Source: CAZNVB01 sp964651495 (GTDB lineage: Bacteria; Acidobacteriota; Aminicenantia; Aminicenantales; UBA8522). Taken from it: a DNA stretch of 64,000 nt. The position numbers were made by a program, and so were the translations under genes. The DNA is taken from positions 1 through 64,000 of the forward strand of contig CAZYWP010000003.1 in NCBI GenBank assembly GCA_964651495.1. The letters run 5' to 3'. Positions 56,248 to 64,000 of the stretch are shown one piece after another (position 1 is the first letter of the stretch; every line of letters begins with the position of its first letter). The notes beneath the pieces are model-generated. The model was not told the origin of the DNA and ran no database searches. It was given only the letters and a program-made list of their open reading frames with translations.

Positions 56248-58407
56248 CTATTTCTTGATCCCCGCCAGGTCGAGGATAAAGGCATACTCCAGCGCCGCCT
56301 CCCGCAGGCGGCGAAACCGTCCCGATGCGCCGCCGTGCCCGGCATCCATGTTGGTGTGGAGAAGGAGCGGGTTGCGGTCGGTCTTGAGGGCCCGGAGCTT
56401 GGCCACCCATTTGGCCGGCTCCCAGTACTGGACCTGGGAGTCGTGCAGGCCGGTGGTCACCAGAAGAGCCGGGTAATCCTTGGCCTCGACGTTATCATAC
56501 GGCGAGTAAGAAAGCATGTAATCGTAATATTCTTTGGTGTTCGGGTTCCCCCATTCGTCATATTCTCCGGTGGTCAGGGGGATGCTCGGGTCGAGCATGG
56601 TGGTGATGACATCGACGAATGGCACGCCGGCAACTACCCCCCTGAAGAGGTCTGGCCGTAAGTTGACCACCGCGCCCATGAGCAGGCCTCCGGCGCTCCC
56701 GCCCCTGGCGAAAAGCAGCGCCGGCTTGGTGTATCCCCCCGCGACCAGGTGCTCGGCGCAGGCGATGAAATCCGTAAAGGTGTTCTTCTTCCTGAGCAGC
56801 TTTCCGTCCTCGTACCAGGCGCGCCCCATTTCCTGCCCGCCGCGGATATGCGCGATGGCATAAATGAAGCCGCGGTCCAGAAGGCTCAGGACGGACGAGT
56901 TAAAGACCGGGTCGGTGCTGGCGCCGTAAGAGCCGTAACCATAGAGGAGCAAGGGATTAGCGGCGTTCTTCTGAAGGCCGCGGCGATAGACGAGCGAGAT
57001 CGGGATCCTGACCCCGTCCCCTGCCGTAGCCAAGATCCGCTCGGACTGATAATTCTGGGAATTGAAACCCCCGAGAACTTCCTGCTGTTTCAGCAGCTTT
57101 TTCTCCTTGGTCGTCAAATTGTAATCGAAGGTTGAATGAGGCGTGGTCAGAGAAGAATAATCATAGCGCAGCCAGTCCGTCTCGAACTCGGGGTTGTTCC
57201 CGATCGAGGCCGCATAGGCCTCTTCGCCGAAATCGAGATCGTGTTCCGATCGGTCCTTCCAGCGGATGAGGCGAAGGCGGGTCAGCCCGGACCTCCGCTC
57301 CTCGACGACCAGAAAATCGGTGAAAATTTCGAACGCCTCGAGCAGCACGTCCTCGCGGTGAGGAATCACCTCGGTCCAATTTTCCTTCGTGGTTTTGGTA
57401 AGGGACGTCTCCATCAACCTGAAGTTTTTGGCCTGGTAGTTCGTGCGGATGTAAAACCTGTCCTTGAATTGTTCGACCTCGTATTCGAGGTCCCGCTCCC
57501 GCGGCTGGATAATGATGAATTGACCCTCGGGATTCCCGGCGTCGAGGTAGCGATACTCGGAGGACAGGGTGCTGTCGGAAGCGATGATCAGCAGTTTTTT
57601 CGACTTGGATTGATAGACGTGGGTATTGAAGGTTTCGTCGGCCTCGACGAAAACGTCTTTGTCGCTGGCCGGATCGGCGCCCAGAACATGCCTCCTGATC
57701 CTGTAGGGCCGGAGCGTGGTCGTGTCTTTAATCGTGTAGAAGACGGTCTTATTGTCATTTGCCCAGGCCGCTGAACCGGCGGTGTTGAGAATCTCATCGG
57801 CTAGAATCTCGCCCGTCGCCAGGTTCTTGAAGTGCAGGGTATAAAGGCGGCGGCTGACGGTATCGACTCCGTAGGCGAGGAGCGAGTTATCGGGGCTGAC
57901 GTTTAGGCCCGCGAGGCTGAAAAAAGCGTGCCCTTCCGCCATCTCATTGCCGTTGAGCATGACTTCCTCGGCAGCGTCCGGGCTGTCCTTCCTGCGGCAG
58001 TGGACGGGATAGTCCTTCCCTTCTTCAAAACGCGTGTAATAATGATATCCATTGGACCGATAAGGGACCGACATGTCGGTCTGCTTGATCCGGCCGACGA
58101 TCTCATTATAAAGCGCCTCCTGAAAGGCCGCGGTGTGTTTCAAAGCCGCCTGGAGATAGTCGTTTTCCGCCTTAAGGTAGGCGACAACCTTGGGATTTTC
58201 CCGCTCGCGCAGCCAGTAGTAATTGTCGATTCGGGTCTGTCCTTGCGCTGTCAGCTCCTGGGGAATGATCTCCGCCATGGGCGGCTTGGGCCCGACCTCG
58301 GCTTTTCTGCAGGCCGCGCAGCCCCAAACCAGGAGCAGGGCCAGGAATGCGGCGGCCGTCAACCGCAGGGCGGCCGATCTGTCCGACCGAACAATCTTTG
58401 CGCTCAT
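56248..58407 (-). CDS. Oligopeptidase B-like S9A peptidase, exported
   Basis: 719 aa. The leader ends at WGCAAC, so Cys30 or Cys33 may be lipidated. An N-terminal propeller (about 75-445) is followed by the hydrolase domain with Ser571 in RGGSAGG, TTGLHDSQVQYWEP (acid) and NMDAGHGG (His). The segment PLTTGEYDEWGNP is characteristic of PtrB, which cleaves after Arg and Lys. GGAGGACTGATA precedes the ATG. It is the last gene of a run from PilZ through MFS and TIM-barrel/DUF1080 genes. Confidence 0.9.
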   Translation of the reverse strand: MSAKIVRSDRSAALRLTAAAFLALLLVWGCAACRKAEVGPKPPMAEIIPQELTAQGQTRIDNYYWLRERENPKVVAYLKAENDYLQAALKHTAAFQEALYNEIVGRIKQTDMSVPYRSNGYHYYTRFEEGKDYPVHCRRKDSPDAAEEVMLNGNEMAEGHAFFSLAGLNVSPDNSLLAYGVDTVSRRLYTLHFKNLATGEILADEILNTAGSAAWANDNKTVFYTIKDTTTLRPYRIRRHVLGADPASDKDVFVEADETFNTHVYQSKSKKLLIIASDSTLSSEYRYLDAGNPEGQFIIIQPRERDLEYEVEQFKDRFYIRTNYQAKNFRLMETSLTKTTKENWTEVIPHREDVLLEAFEIFTDFLVVEERRSGLTRLRLIRWKDRSEHDLDFGEEAYAASIGNNPEFETDWLRYDYSSLTTPHSTFDYNLTTKEKKLLKQQEVLGGFNSQNYQSERILATAGDGVRIPISLVYRRGLQKNAANPLLLYGYGSYGASTDPVFNSSVLSLLDRGFIYAIAHIRGGQEMGRAWYEDGKLLRKKNTFTDFIACAEHLVAGGYTKPALLFARGGSAGGLLMGAVVNLRPDLFRGVVAGVPFVDVITTMLDPSIPLTTGEYDEWGNPNTKEYYDYMLSYSPYDNVEAKDYPALLVTTGLHDSQVQYWEPAKWVAKLRALKTDRNPLLLHTNMDAGHGGASGRFRRLREAALEYAFILDLAGIKK

Positions 58408-58442
58408 TATCAGTCCTCCAGATTGAGATTCGGTTTAATGTG

Positions 58443-59870
58443 TTATAACTCTTTGACGAAGATATTGCGGAAATAGACGGGCGCAATGCTATCGTGATTC
58501 TGCAGTCCGATATAGCCCTCAGCGGCGAAATCCTTGATCTTTCCCCTGGGCTCGGCTTCCCAGCTTAGGACCGGCTGCCCGTTCAGCTCGACATCGATAT
58601 GCCTTCCTTGGAAAGCGATTTTCAGGTGGTTCCACTCGCCTGTGGGTTTGAAGGCGTCCCGCGTGGGTGCTTCGGCGTCATACACGGCGGCCGTCTTGTG
58701 AATGCCCTCTCCGGCGTCGTTGATCTGGATTTCGAGGGAGTGATAGATATAGTCGTCGCTCGTCGGGACCGCCGGGACCCGGAGAAACACTCCCGAATTG
58801 GTGTTCTTCTGGGCGCACTTGAATTCGAGGTCGAGGATGAAGTCCCGATATGTCTTGACGCTGTACCAGAGAAGCCCCATCCCGCCCTGGGATTTGAGCA
58901 CTCCCTCCTTCTCGTCGAGGTCGAAATATCCGGGGCCGTAATGGTTCCAGCCGTGCTTGGAATAGCGCCCGCGGCTCGGCCCGAGGATCTCCTCGTACCC
59001 CTCATAATAAGTGATGCTCTTGATATATTCGAGACCCTGGCGAGCGGCCGGCTCGGGAGTCAGAACTTCCCTTTCGTTTTCGTACTCGATGGTCAGGAAT
59101 CCGGCGAAGTTTTGCAGCGTCAGTTCCTCGAGGATAGCGCGGACATCGGCCTTGCCCCGGCCCCAGGGGACGTCCTCGGTCCCAGGGGCCGTTCCGAAAT
59201 CGCTGCGGTCCTTGAGGTGGACATCGATGATCCTGCCGCTGAGCAGCCGGAGACACTCCGCCGGAACGCGTCCGCTCCTCATCCAATGACCGGTGTCGGC
59301 GCTCGCCCCAATCCGCTCGTCCAGGTTCTTGACGCGCTCCAGCACGGTCTCCGGCTTGGCGTACTTCGACGGCTCCGGGTGGTTATGGATGGCAAGGCTG
59401 ATATTGTATTCCTTGACGAGTTTCTCCAGGGCAGGGAAATCCCCGTCCTGGGGCTCGGCGACAATGGTGCGGATGCCCATCTTGCGGGCAAAATCAAAAA
59501 CAGGGCGCATACTGTCTTCCGTCCGGCCGAGCTCTACGACCCCGTAGCTGACCACCTCCAAACCGGCCTCGCTCAGTTTTTTCTTGACCTTCTCGATCTG
59601 GGCATCGCTCATGTGATGCTCGAACCGGGCTTCTTTTTCCTCGGGCGAGAGGGTTTGGCCGGGAGCGGCCTGCAGGTACCGGATTCCCAGCGCCCTGGTT
59701 TTCTCGACCGCTTCATAAAAAGTGTACTTCCGGTAGGTCCAGCATTGCATTGCCACCGGAAATTTTTTGATCCTGACCTGATCGCTGATTTCCCCGCTCC
59801 CGGAACCGGCGCCTCCGGCAACCCCAACGATCGATATCAACCCGAGCCCCATCATGATCCATTCTCTCAT
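58443..59870 (-). CDS. Exported TIM-barrel isomerase/epimerase fused to DUF1080
   Basis: 475 aa. Signal peptide (about 1-25), then an AP-endonuclease-2/xylose-isomerase-like TIM barrel (about 35-290) with metal-site candidates in IVAEPQDGD, IHNHPEP, SADTGHW, IDVHLKD and TIEYE. A DUF1080 (3-keto-disaccharide hydrolase-type, concanavalin-like) domain fills about 300-475. Such domains act on 3-keto-glycosides produced by Gfo/Idh-type oxidoreductases; one of those lies at the left end of the window but far away. AAAGGAGG precedes the ATG. Confidence 0.87.
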   Translation of the reverse strand: MREWIMMGLGLISIVGVAGGAGSGSGEISDQVRIKKFPVAMQCWTYRKYTFYEAVEKTRALGIRYLQAAPGQTLSPEEKEARFEHHMSDAQIEKVKKKLSEAGLEVVSYGVVELGRTEDSMRPVFDFARKMGIRTIVAEPQDGDFPALEKLVKEYNISLAIHNHPEPSKYAKPETVLERVKNLDERIGASADTGHWMRSGRVPAECLRLLSGRIIDVHLKDRSDFGTAPGTEDVPWGRGKADVRAILEELTLQNFAGFLTIEYENEREVLTPEPAARQGLEYIKSITYYEGYEEILGPSRGRYSKHGWNHYGPGYFDLDEKEGVLKSQGGMGLLWYSVKTYRDFILDLEFKCAQKNTNSGVFLRVPAVPTSDDYIYHSLEIQINDAGEGIHKTAAVYDAEAPTRDAFKPTGEWNHLKIAFQGRHIDVELNGQPVLSWEAEPRGKIKDFAAEGYIGLQNHDSIAPVYFRNIFVKEL

Positions 59871-59953
59871 TCGTCCTCCTTTGGGGCTAATGCCCTATTT
59901 TCTGTGATGAACGCACCAATCCGACCGGGAAGAAATTCCTGCTCTATCATTTC

Positions 59954-61168
59954 TTATGGCCGCCCGGCCGACGGGGTGCGCTTTTCCTTGAACAGCAGGG
60001 AGAAGGCGACGGCGCACAGCAACGTTAAAACCGTCGGCACCAGAAATACACTCCGCCAATTTGTCTTTTCCGCCTCGGTGAAGGTCTTCTGCACCCAACC
60101 GGCGAAGTTAGACCCGACGAAGTTACCGATTCCCAGGATGACAAAGGCGATCAGCGCCTGGGCCGACGCCCGGATGTCGGCGGGCGCGACGCCATCGACG
60201 TAGATGAAGGCCGCCGTGAAAAAGAAGACATAACAGAACCCGTGGAGCGAGAGCGAGGCGATCACCAGCCAGGCTGGCGTGCCGATGACGAAGATAATGT
60301 ACCGCAGCGGCCAGGCCAGGACGCCCAGAGTCATCGTCTTCTTGATGCCGTATTTGGGCAGGACGGCCGGCAAGAGCAGGGCCATGACCAGGATCTCGGC
60401 GAACTGGGCGATGGTCATGACCAGCGAAATCCAGGTATTGCTCACCCCGATCGCCGGTGAGGTCAGGAACGGCGCCGTCAGAATATAATAGAAGTAGAGC
60501 TCCGTGGCGACGACGAAGGCGATGAGCGTGAAGACCAGAAAGTCCCTCTCCTTGAGCATCTTGAAGGCCTCGAGAAATGCCCAGGGCTTGGCCCCCTCCC
60601 TCTTCGGCGGCGTATGAGGCAGGCCGAAGGACAAGACCCCCATAAAGATGGAGAATATGCCGGCCAGGAAGAGCATATCGCCCTGGACGACCAGGCCCGG
60701 GGCGGACTTAGCCAGAAGCCTCCATCCGGCCAGGGCCCAGCCGGCGGCGATCCAGCCGACGGTCCCCCAGACGCGGATCCGGCCGAAGTCCTTTTCTGAA
60801 TCCTGAAGGTTGATGAAGGCGATGGAGTTGGTCAAAGCCAGGGTCGGCGCATAGAGAATGCAGTAGACGAGCATGACCCAGACCATGGCGCTGTAGCTTG
60901 TCACCGCCGCTCCCAGGAGCAGGATCACGCCGCCGCAGAGCTGCATCGAGGCGATCACCTTCTGCGTCGGGAAATACCGGTCAGCGAGCTGGCCGCCGAC
61001 GAGCGGGGCGATGATCGTGGCAATCGGCAGCAGGCCGTAGATGAACCCGACCTGGGTCCCCGAGAAATGCAGCGTGTTCTGGAGATAGGCTGAGAGCACG
61101 GAATACCAGGATCCCCAGATCGCATATTCCAGGAACATCATGACGCTGAGGCGGAATCGAACGCTCAT
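59954..61168 (-). CDS. MFS transporter, nucleoside:H+ symporter (NupG)-like
   Basis: 404 aa, twelve predicted membrane helices. The N-terminal MMFLEYAIWGSWY and the GQLADRYF loop between helices 2 and 3 match the nucleoside:H+ symporter branch. In sugar-utilisation loci related proteins may carry glycosides. GAAGGAG precedes the ATG. It precedes the TIM-barrel/DUF1080 gene by 83 bp. Confidence 0.87.
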   Translation of the reverse strand: MSVRFRLSVMMFLEYAIWGSWYSVLSAYLQNTLHFSGTQVGFIYGLLPIATIIAPLVGGQLADRYFPTQKVIASMQLCGGVILLLGAAVTSYSAMVWVMLVYCILYAPTLALTNSIAFINLQDSEKDFGRIRVWGTVGWIAAGWALAGWRLLAKSAPGLVVQGDMLFLAGIFSIFMGVLSFGLPHTPPKREGAKPWAFLEAFKMLKERDFLVFTLIAFVVATELYFYYILTAPFLTSPAIGVSNTWISLVMTIAQFAEILVMALLLPAVLPKYGIKKTMTLGVLAWPLRYIIFVIGTPAWLVIASLSLHGFCYVFFFTAAFIYVDGVAPADIRASAQALIAFVILGIGNFVGSNFAGWVQKTFTEAEKTNWRSVFLVPTVLTLLCAVAFSLLFKEKRTPSAGRP

Positions 61169-61208
61169 CGCTGCGGCTCCTTCCCGATCGGAATAGTATA
61201 ATTCTGAA

Positions 61209-61601
61209 TCAGGCCCGGTAAATGTGGTCGACGATCTCGAGGATGGTGTCGACGGAAGTCTCCACGAACTCCAGCCCGATCTGGTGGACCTTGTCCTCCT
61301 TGAGCCGGGCCGTCCAGATCACCCGGGCCGCCGCATGGACCTGCTTGCGCTTCTTGGGCGAAAAGATCTTGATGTCGAGCACCGTGCCGAGGGGAAAGGA
61401 GAAATCGCATTCGACCTTCAGGCCGCTGGGCGAGGCATCCTTGGTCCAGGCTCGGTAGACTCCTTCTCCCACATTGAGTTCCGGGGCCTTGCGGGATTGG
61501 AGGATGATCTCATTGGCGTCTGCATGGCGGGGCTCGCGGCGCCGTTCATCTTCCTCCGGGATGCGTTTTTTCTTTTTCTTTTTCTTTCTTCTCCAGAACA
61601 T
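61209..61601 (-). CDS. PilZ-domain protein with a lysine-rich N-terminus
   Basis: 130 aa from the ATG at 61601 (MFWRRKKKKKKK), preceded by GAGGT; the frame extends to 61628 but without a ribosome-binding site. c-di-GMP motifs are RREPR and DASPSG. The poly-lysine stretch could contact membrane or nucleic acid. It is first in the run leading to the MFS gene. Confidence 0.83.
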   Translation of the reverse strand: MFWRRKKKKKKKRIPEEDERRREPRHADANEIILQSRKAPELNVGEGVYRAWTKDASPSGLKVECDFSFPLGTVLDIKIFSPKKRKQVHAAARVIWTARLKEDKVHQIGLEFVETSVDTILEIVDHIYRA

Positions 61602-61617
61602 GATGACCTCTGAATAG

Positions 61618-61645
61618 AATATATTCATATTTTCCAGTTTTTCAA
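61618..61645 (-). promoter_or_regulatory. Sigma-70 promoter of the second PilZ gene
   Basis: Minus-strand TTGAAA (61640-61645), 16-bp spacer, TATATT (61618-61623); leader about 10 nt. Confidence 0.6.
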
Positions 61646-61741
61646 GACCGTTTATTTAATTTGCAGTCCTGATTGGCGCAGAATTTCGGACGACCCGGAA
61701 TTGCCGACAGAATTGCCCTGTCACGGGCGAAGCGAGTTTCC

Positions 61742-61769
61742 TTGACTTTCTCCAACCGGGAAATATAAG
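61742..61769 (+). promoter_or_regulatory. Sigma-70 promoter of the transporter cassette
   Basis: TTGACT (61742-61747), 16-bp spacer, TATAAG (61764-61769). The start near 61776 leaves only about 8 nt before ATG 61784, with no strong Shine-Dalgarno. Confidence 0.65.
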
Positions 61770-61783
61770 ATGGCCGGAAGTTA

Positions 61784-63103
61784 ATGTCCATGTCGCTGCA
61801 GATCGGAATCGTCCTGGCGGTAATCGTTCTGGCCTATGCGGTGGCCAAGGTTCTTCGGCTCACCGTCGAGATCAGCATGTTCCTGGCCGCCCTGGCCGGG
61901 GGGGTCGCCGGCGCATTTTTCGGCGCCCCTCCCGCCGGCCAGCTGGCCCGGCATCTGGTCGAGGGCTCGGCTACCTATCTCGACGTCATTCTTGTCTTCT
62001 GCACGGCCACCATTTTCATGGCCATCGTCAGCGAATCGGGCGGCGTAAACTATGTCGTCCGGGCGACCATCCGCGCTTTCCACAACAAGAGGCTCGCGGC
62101 GCTCCTGATCCTGATGATCATCATCCTCATTCCCGGCGCCCTCACCGGAGCCGGAAGCATCTCCCTGCTCGTGGTCGGGGCCCCCGTCGCCATGGCGCTG
62201 CGCCTTCTGGGCATATCCCCGAGACGCGTCGCCGCTATCCTTTTCATCATCGCCGGACTCAGCGCCGCCGCTCCTCCCGTCAACATCTGGGCCATGATCC
62301 TCTGTGCCGGGACGGCCATCCCGTACGTCGGTTTTGAGCTCCCCCTCGCCATTCCCGTTCTCTTGCTCGGCACGTTCACTATTCTAGTCCTTGGGTGGAG
62401 GAAAGAGCGGGCGGTCGACCTCCAAACCGCTCTCCAGGAGATGCCGGAAGTGCCGGCCAAGATGAGCTGGTGGCGAGTGCTGATTCCTTTTCTTGTTTTC
62501 TTCGGCTCCATCATTGCTTACAGGATCTGGCCTTTTCAGACGCCCATCCTCGGCCTCCCGCTGCAATTCAGCATTTCGGCCCTGGCCGCTCTTCTGGTCA
62601 GCCCGAAACGGGTTCGGGTCATGACCCTGTCGCGCGATACCGTCAGGCGTCTTCTGCCGCTGCTATCGACGATCGTCATCGTCGGGATGCTCCAGCAGGT
62701 CATGACCGCCACCGGGGTGCGCGGCCTGCTGTCCTACGCCGTGATCAGCATCCCCCTCCTTTTTCTGATGATCTCCCTGGCCGTAGTTATTCCCGTCTCG
62801 GAGGGGATCCTGACCTATGGCGCAGCGGCCGTCCTGGGCATCCCCCTGATCTGGTATCTGGATTCCATCGGGTTTCACGCCACGGTGGCGATCGCCGGGC
62901 TGACGCTGCTCTGGCCGCTGGGCGACGGCCTTCCGCCGACGGCGCTGATCGGGCGCCTCAGCGTGATGGTTTCCGATTATAAGGGTTCATACTGGTCCTT
63001 TTTGCGCACCACCTGGCTGCCCTGGGTGGTGATCACGATCACCGGCATCCTGATGGTGGTATTCAGCGCCAAGCTGGAATTTTTAGTCCGCTGGAGCATG
63101 TGA
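61784..63103 (+). CDS. TRAP/DctM-like large permease
   Basis: 439 aa, about twelve membrane helices. The helix-loop GALTGAGSISLLVVGAP and the inverted-repeat counterpart near VIPVSEGILTYGAAAVLG resemble DctM-type permeases of the ion-transporter superfamily. No periplasmic binding protein or typical DctQ is adjacent, so it may work as a secondary transporter with the small neighbour. An ATG two codons later is an alternative start. The next gene begins 10 bp after its stop. Confidence 0.8.
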   Translation: MSMSLQIGIVLAVIVLAYAVAKVLRLTVEISMFLAALAGGVAGAFFGAPPAGQLARHLVEGSATYLDVILVFCTATIFMAIVSESGGVNYVVRATIRAFHNKRLAALLILMIIILIPGALTGAGSISLLVVGAPVAMALRLLGISPRRVAAILFIIAGLSAAAPPVNIWAMILCAGTAIPYVGFELPLAIPVLLLGTFTILVLGWRKERAVDLQTALQEMPEVPAKMSWWRVLIPFLVFFGSIIAYRIWPFQTPILGLPLQFSISALAALLVSPKRVRVMTLSRDTVRRLLPLLSTIVIVGMLQQVMTATGVRGLLSYAVISIPLLFLMISLAVVIPVSEGILTYGAAAVLGIPLIWYLDSIGFHATVAIAGLTLLWPLGDGLPPTALIGRLSVMVSDYKGSYWSFLRTTWLPWVVITITGILMVVFSAKLEFLVRWSM

Positions 63104-63113
63104 AGGAGGTCCT

Positions 63114-63269
63114 ATGCCCCTGATCATGATCTTCTACTACCTGATCAGCGCCTATCTCGTCGTCCTGCTGGGCTGGAATTTTATCCGGGAGAAGAAAAAA
63201 ATCGAGGACCTGGCTCAGTATCTGATTGTCCTGCTTCCCCTCATTTTGAGGATTCTGCGGGTGAAATAG
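63114..63269 (+). CDS. 51-residue membrane protein, possible permease partner
   Basis: MPLIMIFYYLISAYLVVLL begins a transmembrane helix of about 20 residues; a charged stretch REKKKIED follows, then a second short hydrophobic segment before ILRVK. A full AAGGAGGT Shine-Dalgarno sits five bases upstream. Size and position suggest an accessory subunit of the preceding permease. No family recognised. Confidence 0.7.
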   Translation: MPLIMIFYYLISAYLVVLLGWNFIREKKKIEDLAQYLIVLLPLILRILRVK

Positions 63270-63293
63270 GCGGCCCGTGAAGGAATGGATGAT

Positions 63294-64000
63294 ATGACTC
63301 GGCCATGGCTGTTTAAGATTATCCTGCTCGTCGTTTTCTCGATCCTGCTCGTCCAGGGCGGGGTTGACCTTTACCGACACCGCCATTTCGACGTGGCGGT
63401 TGTGGCCGGACCGGGAGTGACCAGAGTCGCGCGCCTGAGCGACTATGCCGGGGAAGTCAAGGGCACCATGGCCGACACCCTGGTCTTTGTCCTGGAGGGA
63501 AAGGAACCCGGCGGCAAAGCCCTGCTCATGGCCAACACCCACGCCAACGAGCCTGAGGGATTGCTGGCCGCGCTGATCATCGTCGAAAACGCGCTGGTGG
63601 AGAAGGGAACGATCTTCGTCATTCCGCAGATCAACCACAGCGCCAGCCGGAACACCAAGCCCGGCGACGGCTATCCGCTCTATTTCGAGATCCCGACAGC
63701 CTGGGGAAAGAAAAAATTCCGGCTGGGCAACCGCGAGGCCTCCCCCCTCGACCAGTGGCCGGACCCCGATGTCTACATCCACTATCCCGACCGGCAGCTT
63801 CTGTCCTACATCGATGTCCGCAATATCAACCGGACCTGGCCGGGCCGGCCGAACGGACCGCTGATGGAAAAAACGACTTACGCGGCCATGGAAATCCTGC
63901 GCCGGGAAAAAGTCGACATTGCCATCGACGTCCACGGCGCGGAAACGATGTTTCCCGTCACCAACTGCATCGTCGCCCCGCAAAAATCCAACAAGATCGC
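63294..64000 (+). CDS. AstE/AspA-type M14 zinc hydrolase, membrane-anchored, truncated by window end
   Basis: At least 235 aa, open to the window end. The ATG at 63294 follows AAGGA with good spacing; an in-frame ATG at 63285 touches the SD. An N-terminal membrane helix or signal (about 5-22) is followed by a succinylglutamate desuccinylase/aspartoacylase-like fold: zinc motif NTHANEPE (HxxE), INHSASRN, NINRTWPG and DVHGAE with the third ligand His. It would remove acyl or amino-acid groups outside the cytoplasm, delivering a substrate to the permease upstream; this link is inferred. Confidence 0.82.
   Translation, partial: MTRPWLFKIILLVVFSILLVQGGVDLYRHRHFDVAVVAGPGVTRVARLSDYAGEVKGTMADTLVFVLEGKEPGGKALLMANTHANEPEGLLAALIIVENALVEKGTIFVIPQINHSASRNTKPGDGYPLYFEIPTAWGKKKFRLGNREASPLDQWPDPDVYIHYPDRQLLSYIDVRNINRTWPGRPNGPLMEKTTYAAMEILRREKVDIAIDVHGAETMFPVTNCIVAPQKSNKI

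Noticed and set aside
58599..60203. 534-codon plus-strand frame
   Set aside because: Antisense to the TIM-barrel/DUF1080 and MFS genes, both of which have clear motifs and ribosome-binding sites.

Overview
The window is about 60% G+C bacterial DNA from a metagenome-style scaffold with three 100-N gaps. It is densely packed with long genes, most on the minus strand. The gene set suggests an uncultured heterotroph near Acidobacteriota, with Candidatus Aminicenantes my best guess. That rests on gene content: many exported S9 and M14 peptidases, a 1100-residue BNR-repeat protein, GH38 and GH127-type glycosidases, DUF362 and PilZ proteins, Tat-type leaders and a cysteine-less PurF paralogue. It is an inference. 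No rRNA, tRNA, CRISPR array, phage or IS element was seen.

Layout. 1-11.5 kb (minus): Gfo/Idh/MocA oxidoreductase, S9 peptidase, a duplicated histidine-bearing secreted protein, GH38, GH127-like enzyme, YbaK/ProX deacylase and a serine beta-lactamase-like hydrolase. 11.5-16.6 kb (minus): a drug-exporter-type ABC operon (membrane-fusion protein, two ATPases, two ABC-2 permeases). 16.7-22.1 kb (minus): HtrA-like protease, LolA-like protein, S9 peptidase and class V aminotransferase, divergent from an A-PCP-TE synthetase at 22.1-24.8 kb (plus). 24.9-29.3 kb (minus): gamma-glutamyltransferase, DUF6599-like protein, DUF362 protein and PilZ protein. 29.3-31.1 kb: an elaborate leader and a primary-type sigma factor. 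31.1-34.3 kb (minus): PurF paralogue and amidohydrolase. 34.6-37.9 kb (plus): BNR-repeat protein. 37.9-41.8 kb (minus): a kinase-M23-aminotransferase fusion behind an acyl-ACP thioesterase. 41.8-43.6 kb: a nested inverted repeat and an FAD oxidoreductase. 43.6-47.3 kb (minus): lipoprotein, UbiA prenyltransferase, CPBP protease and CrtI-like oxidoreductase. 47.5-56.2 kb: beta-propeller phosphoesterase, DUF2207 protein, exported methyltransferase and M14 peptidase. 56.2-61.6 kb (minus): PilZ, MFS transporter, TIM-barrel/DUF1080 protein and oligopeptidase-B-like enzyme. 61.8-64 kb (plus): DctM-like permease, a 51-residue membrane protein and an AstE/AspA-type M14 enzyme running off the end.

How it fits together. 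The repertoire reads as scavenging of extracellular protein and glycan, with peptidases and glycosidases outside the cytoplasm and transporters to take up products. Promoters are easy to read: hexamers close to TTGACA and TATAAT with 16-17 bp spacers sit in most divergent gaps, and Shine-Dalgarno sequences are strong, so several starts were moved to fit them.

Most interesting for follow-up: the kinase-peptidase-phospholyase fusion, the A-PCP-TE protein with a cysteine thioesterase and near-leaderless promoter, the sigma-factor leader with a small upstream ORF and a potential anti-SD, the operator-like palindrome inside the prenyltransferase-operon promoter, and the transporter/micro-protein/deacylase cassette at the right edge. 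Two of the three N gaps are flanked by exact 55-bp duplications and are almost certainly unmerged overlaps.
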